Source of the DNA: Eucommia ulmoides
Lineage: Eukaryota; Streptophyta; Magnoliopsida; Garryales; Eucommiaceae
Direction: 5' to 3'
DNA length: 64,000 bases
Assembly (NCBI GenBank): GCA_016647705.1
Contig: CM028326.1
Location: forward strand, 45,538,785-45,602,784
Part shown: positions 34,520 through 46,471 of the stretch, piece by piece
Numbering within the stretch: position 1 is the first letter of the stretch
Layout: every line of letters starts with the position of its first letter
The notes under the pieces: model-generated
Seen by the model: the letters and a program-made list of their open reading frames with translations, nothing else
What the model was told of the DNA's origin: nothing
Database searches by the model: none
Made by a program: the position numbers and the translations under genes

Positions 34520-35949
34520 TACAACTCACACTCTTCATTTTGCTATACATATTGTACATTTTTTGAAAAAACAAAAAATAGATTTATGAATATTCAAACA
34601 ACAATAGCGTAAATGTTCACATGTAAGCAACAATAATGTTAACATTCAAATATACTGTTGTACCAATTATTATTTTCGAAATGATGTTAATATTTACACT
34701 GGTACAATAGTGTTATGAATGTTCACACAGATAAATATTCATTAAATCTAGTGTTTTAAGTTGTTTCAAAGTGGCATGAACGGTCCTTTCCTTATCAGAT
34801 GCAACGACAAAGAAAGAGAGAAGGAGAGAAGGCAATGGCAAAGTAGTGTTGTGAAACGCTAGCGTTGACGCGAGCGAGATGTTGTAAATTGACTAAACTA
34901 TCTATTATAATTGTCATGATTTACATAGTAGTAGTAATGTTCGTACTCACCATTTGTCCAACTATAAAGAACTATTTTCTCAACACATTCTACGAAAGAT
35001 TTTTTTACCAACGTATCTTTTTTGTTTAGTTAATTTCCTATACTAACTCTTAATATAGGGTTAAACAATAAAAAACTCATTTTTTATTGACAAAATACTT
35101 ACTGTGGACGAGACAAAATGCGGTATCTATACAACTCGACAATACACTCCACATGCCCCTAAGCCTGTCCTCGGTTTGGTTAGGTTGTGTAGTAATAGTT
35201 GGTTTATGTCGGCCATGCATGGGTCTGCCGAGGAAAGTCAACTCGAGAATTAACCCATCTTCTCTCTGTGGATATATTTCCCTCACTCAACAGACCATGC
35301 CCGAAAATGCAATAAAGTGAGGATTGAGTGCAGATACAAGGACCAAGAATCTAGAAACAACTATTTCTCCTCCACCACCCGCAAAATACCACCAACAAGA
35401 TCGGTTGAGAATCTATCAATCAGACTCTCAATTCGATTTAGTTTTCCCTACGCTACAAACTTGAGCATCCAAGGGACTACAACAAAACTAGATTTGAGCA
35501 TCAATAATATTATATTTGGATATCAGAAATTTATTTTTAAAAATTGGGATAGAAACATAAACTTTTTTTTTTTTAATTATTATTTTGTTTTGTTTTATCG
35601 TTGTATGTTTTATGACAATAGAAATAAATAAAACAAACTATATACTCATATTTACACAAAAATAGAATAACGAATCATCAAAAGTATAACCTACAGAAAT
35701 ATAAGACATGAAAACTATTAATGTGAAGGTTCCACAAATATTCGTCCAAAGCAAGTGTCGAACCTAAAAAGGTTCAATGCGGCTGATTGTATTCAAGTAC
35801 TTAGTACAAGAATAAATGACAATGGCAGCACCTTCTTCCACTATGCATCCGCTATCTATTTCAGGAAATAACTGTAGGAGAGCTTAATTTTTTTTTTTTT
35901 TTTTTTGAGTAAAGTAGCAAGTCCCATGATGAGTACCTAAATACTTTCA
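32891..35949. other. AT-rich non-coding DNA
   Basis: No coding match on either strand. It contains pyrimidine-rich runs (32930-32965), T-rich patches (33690-33725) and an AAT microsatellite. The last 250 bp or so may be the 3' untranslated region of the minus-strand gene ending at 35950. Confidence 0.5.
34466..34520. repeat. (AAT)n microsatellite
   Basis: About 18 uninterrupted AAT units. A second AAT tract of about ten units lies near 36676-36706. Confidence 0.95.
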
Positions 35950-36091
35950 TCAGCTTTGCAACTCCAGATCTCGATAGATATACCATTTCATGTATCTCTG
36001 ATGCCCTGGTAGCACTGGTCTAAGTCGAGTTGCTGTCGTACACTTGGTAGAACAACATCCTTTGAGATCATCCATGCAAGTTGGGCAACAT
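35950..36091 (-). CDS. Rhodanese-like (TrhO/STR8-type) gene, last coding exon
   Basis: The minus strand from 36091 reads CCPTCMDDLKGCCSTKC, then RLRPVLPGHQRYMKWYIYRDL and a TGA stop at 35950-35952. This cysteine-rich tail with RLRPVLPG is characteristic of plant rhodanese-like proteins related to bacterial TrhO (YceA), which hydroxylates uridine 34 of tRNA; plant relatives such as STR8 are thought to be plastid proteins. The acceptor CAG lies at 36094-36092. The split codon CT|A joins exactly to the exon ending at 39085, giving LLFL-CCPTC, which strongly supports a real spliced gene. The cysteines probably bind zinc. No stop or frameshift is present. Confidence 0.88.
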
Positions 36092-39084
36092 CTGATTCGG
36101 TTGAAATGAAAAATACTTAAATGACAAGTGCATTTGTGTTACATGAGCAACCGAAATAAAAACAATGAAAATAAACAATTAATACAACGGGACAATGTCA
36201 ATAGCAACCATATGAATTTCAATCAATTTCTACATTTAACCCATCCTTGAATTTATGCTAAGCCTGAATATGTCTCCGTATGAACAGTATTACATGGAAT
36301 GTTGCTTAATTATCACACACTAAACTCATGGGATGAGAATGGTTAAAACCGAGTTCTTCTAATATGGGTTTCAACCAAATCAACTACACGTGGTATGAGT
36401 CATAGCTCGATATTCTGATTTGGCACTTGATTGAGCTACCACACTCTATTTCTTACTCTTCCAAGAGACCACGTTACCTCCAACAAATACACAATAGCCT
36501 ATTATAGATAGTATGTTTGAAAGATATCCGGCCCAATCAACATCCATGTATCCCTCTGCATGAGTGTGTCCATGATTCTTATACAACAAACAATATTTTA
36601 GTTTCCCTTTCAAATATCTAAGAATATGGACAACACCTTCTTAATGACTCGTTCTTGGACAATCTAAAAACATAGCAATAATAATAATAATAATAATAAT
36701 AATAACTGCAAAGGATATATTATTGTCTATACTATCATGAGTCTGCCAATAACTCTTATTGATCTGCCTAGAATTTCGTGTTTGGATGCATTCGTAAGTG
36801 TATTGGTTTGGACCCTAACATCCCTGTTTCTTGAACAAGTCAAGAATATGTTTCCCTGGAGAAGGTAAATACCTTCACTTGACCAAGAAACTTTGATACC
36901 CGAGAAATAGTTCAACTAACCCAAGTCCTTAGTTTGAAACTTACCAAGAAAAAATTATTTGCTTAAATGTTGTTGTGGTCGTTTCCTATAATTACGATGT
37001 CATGAACATACACAATCCATAATATCCTCCCTACCATACCATCCATGTCTTTAGAACACCGAATGATCGGTTCCACATCGTTAAAGGCAAAACTTAGTGT
37101 GCACATCACTAAATCTCCCAAACGATGCTCTAAGAGAATGTTTGAGACCATAAATCATTTTCTTAAAACGACATATCAATCCTAACTCCCCCTAAGGAAC
37201 AAACTCTGGAGGTTGCTCCATATACACCTCTTAAGATAGATCTTCCTTTAGGAATGCATCCTTAATGTCTAACTGATATAACTACCAACGAAAAGTGGCT
37301 ACAAGAGAGATGAATAGGCGAACAAATGCAAGCTTGGCAGTTGGAGAAAAAGTCACCCAGTAATCAAGGTCATATCCATGAGTGTAACCTTTGACAACTA
37401 TGCGTGCCTTAAGTTGATCAATGGTATCATCTAGATGAACTTTGATGGTATACACCCACCTACAACCTACAATTGTCTTGCCAAGTGGGTCAGAGACAAA
37501 ATCTCAAGCACCATTCTAGTGTAAGGCAATCATTTCTTCCCCCATTCAAGTCTAGCAATCAGGGTAAGTCAGTGCATGTGAGATAGAGTTATGAAGAGAA
37601 ATGGAAGACAAAAGAAGCAACAAAAGCAAAATTAGAAGGGGTGTGCACGTGAAACAAAATAGGATATAGGACATTTAGTACATAAACGTGTGCCTTTCCT
37701 GACAGCATTGGTTATGTCCAAATCACACGGTGGTTGGATAGATAAGGAAGAATCTGGGGACACAGGGAGAATAAGCAAAGAGAGGAGGTCAAGGGCACAG
37801 ATGAGACTTTCGAACGACAAGAGTAAAGCAGCAAAAGAGGACAAGGGGGTGGATAAAGGGAATGGTTTCCATAGGGGACGTGGAAGGACTAGGGGCAAGT
37901 AAGCTAGGCAACGAAAGTGAACATCAAGGTCGACACGAGTAGGGGGCTCACAAAAGTAAGGAGCGGATTCAAAAGTAACATCAACAAGCGTAAAAGGACA
38001 CAGAGAGGGACTAAATCAAAGAAATTCTTGAAAAATCATTCACAAATGTGACAAAATAACAAGATCCTACGGTAGACGAGACACTGGAAGGACCCCAAAT
38101 ATCAAAATGGACTAAAATAAATGGACTCAGAACTCTTTGATTAACGTGGAAAACAAATGAATAAATGGACTCAGAACTCTTTGATAGTTGCCCCTCCATG
38201 TATCATTTATATTTGCATATGTATAAGTATGTTTTTCATATTTTATAATTATTTTATCATACAAGTGTGTGTATTTTTTTTAAATTAAAATTTATTTTTT
38301 AAATTATACTTATAACAAACAGTCAATATAAAGTTGTACTTCTCATCAACGGCTTTTACAAACAATCGCCATTCGCTACTTTCCAACAATTCTAAGGAGC
38401 CAAACTAAGCTTTAACAATTTTAGGAGTTAACGTTAAAAGGTCATAGAGAAATCTTCATCATTTCAGTACTTAATAGTTCATTATATAAGGACACCTAGC
38501 CAAAGTTTGAACGGTTCAAACAAGTTGTCTCCGCAGTGATGAGCCAAAATAATACATGGTTATCATTTGAAGTTACCAGCCCATAAATCTATTTCTTTGT
38601 CATAGGAGCCTACAAATCTTCTCATAATTACCCTGATACTTGAATCTTAAGAATGTTGAAGAACAAGTGATTTTGCTTCTCTTTTTTAAATTAAAGATTA
38701 GAAGTTACAGTATAATGGAAGCTATTGCAAACTTGTATACATGTAGAAGTTTTCCATCGCCATTAAAGGAAGTCGATGAACAAGATTTTAGCCAGTTTAG
38801 AGTCTAGAGCGGCAATATGTACATGCACAGATTTTTTAAGGTAGGTGATACCAAGACTAGGATCCTGACCAGAAGTAATTGGCTAAGGCTTACTGTGCGG
38901 CATTGTCTAAGTTAACAAGCTGTGCCTGAATGGAGAGAGGCACCTATGCAACTATTACAGGGCGTAGTGAATTCTTTGAGCCTTCCAGGCTGCAGAACCT
39001 TTCAACTTTATTACATTTCAGGACATAAGAACATTTGAAATCAGTTTTAGCAAATAAGAAATGATGGAGAAAATTAATACTTAC
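36092..39084 (-). other. Intron of the rhodanese-like gene (about 3.0 kb)
   Basis: Bounded by GTAAGT at 39084 and CAG at 36092 on the minus strand. About two thirds is a copia remnant in the same orientation as the gene (36240-38215). The rest (38216-39084) is AT-rich with no feature recognised. Confidence 0.8.
36240..38215 (-). pseudogene. Copia Q remnant within the intron
   Basis: On the minus strand, from high to low coordinate: an integrase piece (LVHFDIWGPSSV...FVTFVNDFSR, 38199-38011), a patch before reverse transcriptase (37898-37600), reverse transcriptase including RILWIVYVHDIVIIGNDH (about 37050, catalytic YVDD changed to YVHD), and RNase H to about 36300 with many stops. It belongs to the same broad copia group as elements I and N. 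No LTRs or target duplication are visible. Confidence 0.8.
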
Positions 39085-39351
39085 AGGAAAAGCAGGTTGC
39101 AATCAAGATTTGCACAATTACGGTGCCTCAATTCAGAGACTTGTGAACGACATATGTAGCACTTGGCAAATGAACCATTTCTGGGAAGTTGTGCTCTCCG
39201 CTCCTCGGTCATTAGTTCAGGCTTGTAGGCAGAAGGTGGCAAAGAAAGTCGGGAGTCAAAAACGAATAGATTCCCAACCCATCCCACTGGACCTTCAGTC
39301 TCAAGGTAATGAGAAACACCCCCATTTAAAGTATACAATTTTTTGAAGCCC
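39085..39351 (-). CDS. Rhodanese-like (TrhO/STR8-type) gene, penultimate coding exon
   Basis: The minus strand reads GFKKLYTLNGGVSHYL, then EGPVGWVGNLFVFDSRLSLP and FAKCYICRSQVSELRHRNC, ending LLF plus a split codon. This is the end of the catalytic rhodanese fold followed by the first cysteine pairs of the zinc-binding tail. The acceptor is AAG before 39351 and the donor GTAAGT at 39084-39079. The catalytic CTGG..C loop would be in the preceding exon, which I could not find up to the right edge. The gene is therefore either a 3' fragment or has very long repeat-filled upstream introns. The clean frame and consensus splice sites argue for recent or current constraint. Confidence 0.88.
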
Positions 39352-39830
39352 CTTTGTCTGTCTTATAATAATTGGAAAAAAAAATATGAATTAAAATATA
39401 AGCAACAAAGAAATCATTAGCTTCAAAATGAAATTTGAAATGCAAATAAATCTCCTGTTTGTCATATGAACATCAATCTTCATTTGTAAAAAAAACGAGT
39501 ACTGAAAAACATAACAATTTATGAGATTAAAATTTAAATCCAGGTTTTGCACTGTCGGAAATCAAAGACAGTTGCATCAAGCGTTCCACTGCAGATAATT
39601 AAACTGCCTAGCCATCCCACTTTTATTGCAAGAAGATTGGATCTGGTTTTACTGTAATACCACAAATAGGTTACTTGTAACTCATTTGTGCTATAGAGTC
39701 AGGCACATTGTAGTCCTTATGTTTGCTAGAATCCAGTCACCGTTCTCAGTATTTTCTGCTTCCGTTCAATATTGTATAACTTAAGTTTTATATCTGCTTC
39801 AGTTTATATTCGGTACTCTAACATGGTACT
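39352..39830. other. No recognisable feature (possible upstream intron)
   Basis: AT-rich sequence upstream of the rhodanese exon. No exon, repeat or element end recognised. Confidence 0.4.
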
Positions 39831-40934
39831 TATTGGAATATTTAATGTTTACAACAATGAATATTTAATATTTAGCATTTAGGTCATATTTCGTATTTAC
39901 GTCATGTTGACCAGTTTTAGTCCATTCATTAGGATTGATTTCCTTATTCAGCCTAATAATGGGTTATATAAGTGGGGGAAAATGGTCAAAAAGTAACAAA
40001 AGTATTTCTGAAGAGAAGGGGGTTTTGGGGGGGGGGGGGGGGGGGGGGGAACCTACCAAAACACTGCAGCGCTCCCATCCGGAAATACCGTTGTTGCCAC
40101 AGCGCCAAAAACACCGTGCGAAGCTCAAGCCTCACTATGCCCTCCGTCTCTGTTGCACCATGCCAGTCCAACCGTTGTTGCCCTGCAGATCCAGCCACTG
40201 CACTTCACTGTCTATCCCGCCACCGCTATCCCATCATCGCCTCACGGCTGTTTGGAGGTCCAGCTCATGCTGAGATCTAGTTTGTTGCCCAGTTGTTTGA
40301 CCATTGGCAGATTTGCAGTCCTAGTGTGCTGCCTTGTTCCTGCTTTGTTGTTCGGCTAATCCGTGGCCCCCTTAGCGGCATTGTCTAGTCACCAGTGCCT
40401 CCTTCGTTGTGCCAGATGTATCAGATGAGACCGAGCATCTATCTTCATCATATAGGTAACAGAGTATTACATTCGTCCTATCTCTGTTGCTTTTTCCAGC
40501 AATAACCGTTCTTCCGTTTTTTCCTTAGTACCATCAATCATCATGGCTACCAAAAAGGAAGAATATCTCCAATCAACTCTTACCAAGCTAGGACTCTGAA
40601 AAGTCCCCCCCCCCCCCCCCTGCCGCTTGAGGGGGAGTGTTGAAATATTTAATATTTACATTAATTATCTAGTATTTAGGTTGTAATTCGTACTTAGGTC
40701 ATGTTGACCAATTTGGTGATGTCCTTTATTTCATTAATTAGCCAATTCATTAAGATTGATTTCCTTCCTCATTCAGCCCATTGTTGGGCTATATAAACAA
40801 GGAGAATAGCCTCAAAGTAATATATCAAAGTATTCCTTTTAGCCTATATTCAGTTGTATCCAAGCCCTAATTTAGGGCATAATATATTAAATATACCATT
40901 ATTCTATTTTTCAGTTGTTCATTTGTCAACAATC
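39831..40934 (+). mobile_element. Element M: internally deleted LTR element
   Basis: A left LTR (39831 to about 40020, beginning TATTGGAATATTTAATG) and a right LTR (40638-40934, TGTTGAAATATTTAATA...GTCAACA) share GTCATGTTGACCA, GATTGATTTCCTT and a TATATAA-type box. Internally there is a C-rich leader, then ATGGCTACCAAAAAGGAAG (40542-40560), probably the start of gag, which stops after 18 codons. The polypurine tract CTTGAGGGGGAG sits just before the right LTR. So gag-pol is deleted. A run of 23 G (40027-40049) and one of 16 C (40605-40620) mark the edges of the retained interior. Confidence 0.7.
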
Positions 40935-41672
40935 TAAAAAAAAGTTTACTTTCTGTGCTTGAATTGAAACTGGACATATCATACCATCGTGTTCATGTTG
41001 TCCAGGTCTATGGAACCACGTTTGCCTCATTACCAACAAACCTCCCATGCACCGCATTTACTGTCACTGCCCGTTCTTGATCTTCCAGTCATCTTCTCCG
41101 GCAATCCTCCTCATCCATCCAACCAATTTACTGAATAAAAATCAGTCCCAACTTTTTCTTAGCCTTCTGCTTCAGCTCCATTGCCAGTTTGTCCTTCACG
41201 AGCTTACCGGCATCCTACACATACTAGGCCTACTTTGACGCTATGAAAATATTCTTTGTTGCTAATGCTTGGCGGTGTGGTACCATGGCTGTATTTGCTG
41301 CTATTGAGTTCTTTCATATCCTCAGTTATCTCTAAAACTACATTTTGAATAGATAAGGTGGTATGTCAAAAGACTTAAAAGAGCCTACCCAGAGACAAGT
41401 TTTCCTTCTTCTTTTTTTGGGGGGGGGCGGGGGGTTGGCGGGGGGCGCTGGACTCCCTTCCAAACACCATCATTCCCTTTCAAATTTTACTGTCCTCCAA
41501 TTATCCACGGGTTATGCCAACCAGGTTTGGATTTTTTATTTTCTGTTTTTGCTAAGTAACCGGTGGGGAATATGTTCCCACCGTTGCTTGCCTATCTGAA
41601 TTATCGGGTTTTATTTTGTGTTTCTGGAACCAGTTTGCTTTATTTTAAGCATGTTTCATCTTTAACCTCTTA
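40935..41672. other. Unassigned stretch with a G-rich tract
   Basis: Short ORFs only. At about 41420-41450 the plus strand has several runs of four or more G within about 30 bp, a potential G-quadruplex. No gene recognised. Confidence 0.4.
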
Positions 41673-42126
41673 CGCTGCGTTTTGTACACTGGAATGGAAT
41701 GTAATGACAATAGAATTGGAATTAGTATGGTAATGGAATGGAATGGAATGGTCATTATCATTCCTATGTTTGGTGATAAAAGGGATTACATGTAATATTG
41801 GAATGATATCAAAGGGTAAAATATAATTTAATTAAATTTTAAAATGGTATAATAATTACTTTAATTAAATTTCATTCCAATTCAAATATTTGGTTTGTAT
41901 TTTGTTTTGTTTTTTGGTCGACCAATTATTAAAACCTAATCCCATATAATTGGAATTAACTAATACCAAATTTATCCTGGTATTGGTTAATCCCATGTTT
42001 TTGTGCGATTAGGGAATCCTTGATAATAGGAATGTGATTTAATCCCACGTATCAAACATAGGAATGGAATGATCATTCTCATGGCTATTCTAATCTCATC
42101 TCGAATCCCGTGTACCAAACAAAACG
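41673..42126. mobile_element. Tourist-like MITE, 454 bp
   Basis: The ends are imperfect inverted repeats: the left starts CGCTGCGTTTTGTACAC, and the right, reverse-complemented, starts CGTTTTGTTTGGTACACGGG. TTA flanks both sides (41670-41672 and 42127-42129), the target duplication of PIF/Harbinger elements. Subterminal sequence is full of GGAATGGAATG and its complement, known from Tourist-type MITEs. No coding capacity. Confidence 0.75.
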
Positions 42127-43165
42127 TTAAAGTCCTCCAGTACATTCCCATGTTGGTTTGAGTATATTTTTCATTTTCTATTTAACTTCTCTATTAAAGT
42201 AAAGAGGAGAATACAAAAATATTGAGACGGATTGACAAATGTGTCAAACTATCCCTTTATTTATAACAAACATATCGAAACAATACCGTAACCCTAAACA
42301 ATACAAAAATGATGGAAGTACCTCCCCCACAAGCTAGAGCATACATATATGTTCCTGACTTTACTTTATCCTTGAATCCTGTAACGGTTTAGTAAACAAA
42401 TCAACTAACAGATTAACATGAATCACATATCTAGTCTCAATCAGTTCTCTCGTATGAAATGACAATCAACTTCAATGTCCTTCATTCCCTCATGAACGAC
42501 TAGATTGGATGCAACGTGATTGCTTAATTATCACAAATTAGATCCGTCGATCAAGAATGATCAAACCCAAGTTCTTCCAACAATTGTTGTAATCAAGTTA
42601 ACTCGCAAGGGGTATAATCCTTTCATTCTGATTCGGCATTTGACCAAGCCACCACGGTCTTCTTTTTACTCTTCCAAGAATCAGATTACCTCAAATGAAC
42701 ACACAATAACCCATAGTAAACTTTCTATCTGAGGGTGATCTGTCCCACCTTAGATCGATATCTACCTCAGTATATCCTTTTACTTCAGTGTCATCAAAGT
42801 TCTGGTATCGTAGACCACAACCAAATGCACCTTTCAAATATCTAAATATACGAACCACCACATCCTAGTGACAAGTCGAAGGACGATCCAAGAACTGGCT
42901 GATAATACTAACTGCAAAGGAGATGTCCGAACTCGTAACAGTCAAGTAGTTCAACTTCCCAACTAACCATCTAATTTGCACTGAATCTACTAGTGGTTCT
43001 CCTTGGTCTCCCAACAATTTTGTGTTTAGATCAATAGGCAAGTTAATTAGTTTAGCCCCTAGCATTTTTGTTGCTCTCAACAGATCAAGGACATATTTCC
43101 TCTAAAAAAGATAAACTTCTTGACTCGAACAAAACTTCAATTGTCCCGAATCTTTTAGCTAAAAC

Positions 43166-43982
43166 CAATATTGTAAAAGACGTTTGTGGGGCTCTCCCCA
43201 GGGCTAGCCCAATTGTAGGCAAACCTAAACTTCCCCATGGCGATTTTCTAGCAGGCATGCGCCCAAATGCAGCAGGGGGCACTTAACTCCACCCTAGGCA
43301 AAAATCGACGAGCGTACGACCTGTGTTGCCATTACTAGAAAAATCAAAAGATGAGACAAAACTAGATTTTGCTTCTATTTGGTGTGTTCGTCTTCGTTGT
43401 CATCGCTTCGTCAATGCCAAAACTCGAAGGTTGGAAGTGCAACCAAGATTTGGTGTAGTATAAGTTATCATTCCAATGAGGAAGCAGAGGTCGATGGTGG
43501 TGGAAATAGGAGAACTAGGGGTAAGTCATGCTATTTTTTTTATTTTTTATTTTATGTTTTATTTGAAAATAAAGTAGCTAACTCTTCTAATTAATATATT
43601 TTTTAAAAAAATTAATAAAGAAAAAATTATGAAGTTTTTTACCAAAATTCAAGAGAGATTATTACTTGTTAAATAATAGATAGCAAAATAAAGTATAATA
43701 TTTAATATCATCCGTAAATAGGTTGGCCTAATATGGACAATAAAATTTTAATTAAATTAATTTTTATAATTCATAATTTTTGTTAACTAATAATTTAATT
43801 TATATTTATTTTTCATATATATCATTTGTAATTATTTTTCGTATTTTTTTTAATTATATATTATATTGTTAAAATATTAAAAATTCATGTATCATGGAGA
43901 TTACACTCCACACCACAAGACTTACGCCTCACCCTGGACAAGTCAAAATGCCCCACCCAACTCTCCCGTCTTTATAACACTG
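43166..43982. mobile_element. hAT-like non-autonomous element in copia N
   Basis: An 817-bp insertion in the reverse transcriptase region of N. The left end is CAATATTGTAAAAGACG; the right end, reverse-complemented, is CAGTGTTATAAAGACGGG. Flanks GCTAAAAC (43158-43165) and GCTGAAAC (43983-43990) match at 7 of 8 bases, as expected for the 8-bp hAT target duplication. The copia reading resumes cleanly on both sides. No transposase domain is visible. Confidence 0.75.
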
Positions 43983-45772
43983 GCTGAAACTTACTATGCA
44001 AGAACTATTTGAGTTCTTGAATACCACTATGATCGTCTCTTGTAATCACAATATCATTCACATATACAATTAATAATATTCTCCAAATTATACCATGTTT
44101 GTATAACAATGAGTAATCGGTTCCACAATAAAGAAGTCCATACTTAGTGACCACGTCAGTGAATCTCCCAAACATGCTAAGATTACTTGAGACCATAGAT
44201 GGATCTCTTCAAGCGACATACCAAACTTGACTCCCCTTGGGCAACAAATCCATACGATTGCTCCATGTGCACTTCCTGAATTAGATCACCATTCAAGAAG
44301 GCATTCTTCATGTCGAGCTAAAGTAACAACCAAAAAAAGGTGGCAGCAAGAGATAACAAAGCGAGATGTGAGCTTGGCAACAGGAGAAAAAATCTCAAAG
44401 TAATCAAAACCATATGTCAGAGTATAACCCTTGGCAACTAAACGAGCCTTGAATCAATAAATAATGTCGTCTGGATGAACTTTGACTATATATACCCATT
44501 TATACCCAACAATCATTTCGTCGGACGGAAGCTAGGCGAGATCTGAAGTTCTATTTGGATGTAAGGCTAGCATTTTCTCCTCTACCGCAATCGTCCAACC
44601 AAAGTGCGAGAGGGGCTTTGAAACACAACTAGGGAGATAAACAGCAAAAAAATAAATAACAAAAAAAAAGTTGGAAGGGGATAGATGTGCATACAAGACA
44701 AAATTAGAGATTGAATGCTTATTATAGGAGCGCTTACCATTTCAGACGTCAATAGGCAACATCTAAATCAGAAGTGGATGCATCAACTGGGAAGAATTTG
44801 AGGACACAAGGTTGATAGGTACAACAATAAAAGTGACCTTTTGGCTACAAGAGTAGACTTGCGAGGAGGTGGAGAACGACTTGGCAGGACGAGTTCCAGA
44901 TTAAAGGAAGACGTAGTAGGGATAGGAAGATTCGACAAAGAAGGTGTCACATCAAAATCAACCTAAGAGTGAGGCTCATAGAAGCAAGGGATGGCCTGAA
45001 AAAAGGGTAACATATGCACACACAAGGGAGTGACATAAAGATGAACTTAGCAACGATAAGCCTTTTGTGTCCGAGAATAGCCGAGGAAGACATTTTTTAA
45101 GGCATTGGGATTTAACTTATTTGTACCCCGAGTTAACTGATGAACAAAACAAACACAACCAAGATACAAGGAGGTAAACCAAACAAAAGGAAACAGGAAA
45201 AAGAAAGGAATGGGGACCTTGCCATTTAGGGACGACATCCTATTTATCAAGAAGCAAGTTGTAAGAACCGCATCACCCCAACAGTGCTCAGGAATGTTTA
45301 TCTCAAAAAGTAGAGTATGAGTCACTTCTAGGAGATGTCGATTCTTACGCTCTACGACTCCATTTTGCTGCAGTGTGCCACAAGAAAAATGATGTAGGAC
45401 AATCGATTGTGACATAAAGGAAGTAAAAGATTTAGATAAATTTCTCAAGTATTATTACTTTGAAGTATACCCGATGCCATAAGTTTTAATTTCAACACAA
45501 AAAAAAAAATTGAGAACAACTTAGAACGATCTTTCATTAAATAAAGTCATGCAACTCTTAAAAACAATCACAAATGTGACAAAAAACAAAAAGCCAATGT
45601 AAAAGACGCACAGGAAGGATACTAAACGTCTGAATGAACCAAACTAAAATGATTCAATGCTAGAACATGAGCTCAGGAAGCAAATGAACTACAATAACAC
45701 TTTCTCAGCTAACAAGACTCATAATCTACGGGAGACAAATGACGTATACTATGTATAAGTAGCTTGAGATTA

Positions 45773-46262
45773 GCAAGTCCTGACTGACTTAGGCAACAAC
45801 AAATCTAGTAGACAGATGCAATAGCAGGATAGGTAACAGGCGGGGTAAGAAGACTATCGTCGTAATTGTCAAAATAGTAGAGGTTGTTTTCCTCACACCT
45901 TGCGACAATCGTCTTCTGCATCCCCAAAAAAATATATGGCAAAATATTTTCCGTATATCATTGAGGCATTCCATCCTAGAATATATAGCCCTAACAACAT
46001 AATGAAAAAGGCAACAAGCAAGTCCTGGCTGACTTAGGCAACAACAAATCTAGTAGACAGATGCAATAGCAGGATAAGTAACAGGCGGGGTAAGAAGACT
46101 ATCGTCGTAATTGTCAAAATAGTAGAGGTTGTTTTCCTCACACCTTGCGACAATCGTCTTCTGCATCCCCAAAAAAATATATGGCAAAATATTTTCCGTA
46201 TATCATTGAGGTATTCCATCCTAGAATATATAGCCCTAACAACATAATGAAAAAGGCAACAA
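45773..46262. repeat. Tandem duplication 2 x 245 bp in copia N
   Basis: Copy 1 45773-46017 and copy 2 46018-46262, differing at only a few positions (such as GGATAGG/GGATAAG and GGCATTCC/GGTATTCC). It duplicates part of the GAG-pre-integrase coding region and is younger than the insertion of N. Confidence 0.9.
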
Positions 46263-46299
46263 ACAACCACAATAACGAAGAATAAAACCCCATAATTAT

Positions 46300-46471
46300 A
46301 TTGTAAAGCGTGACTCAAAAATAACTATCAAAGAAAGGAATAATAAACTGGAAAAACAAATATTCCCACACTTCCCCCTCAAGCTGAAGTGAAGATGTTG
46401 ATAAGCCCCAACTAGACAAGAGAAGCTTGTAGTAATGATGGACCAACAGATTTAGTGAACATATCAGTAGC
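46300..46471 (-). pseudogene. Copia O: 3' end fragment
   Basis: ACTTCCCCCTCAAGCTGAAG near 46369 is a reverse-strand polypurine tract, followed to the right by the reverse-read end of RNase H (around YATDMFTKSVGP). The adjacent LTR is not sharply bounded. Truncated against the LINE at about 46472. Confidence 0.6.

Larger units (their letters stand above)
42190..46262 (-). mobile_element. Copia N, minus strand, split by a hAT-like element
   Basis: Reading the minus strand from high to low: GAG-pre-integrase (tandemly duplicated at 45773-46262); integrase (LEVTHTLLFEINIPEHCWGDAVLTT, 45448-45047); reverse transcriptase (LLIVYVNDIVITRDD, about 44065, catalytic YVDD changed to YVND); RNase H (ATKMLGAKLINLPID and SDISFAVSIISQFLDRPST, 43080-42865); and a polypurine tract (TGTGGGGGAGG on the minus strand, about 42325). 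A left-end LTR of about 140 bp precedes it (42190-42328). It is related to element I. Broken by many stops. Confidence 0.8.

Noticed and set aside
34358-34612. ORF with a polyisoleucine run
   Set aside because: The run is the (AAT)n microsatellite.
39935-40280. Two overlapping 100-residue ORFs with polyglycine
   Set aside because: The glycine run is the G23 homopolymer; the rest is the leader of element M.
41047-41238. Possible exon of a host gene
   Set aside because: No domain, no splice-site support, and no fit to the upstream part of the rhodanese-like protein on either strand.
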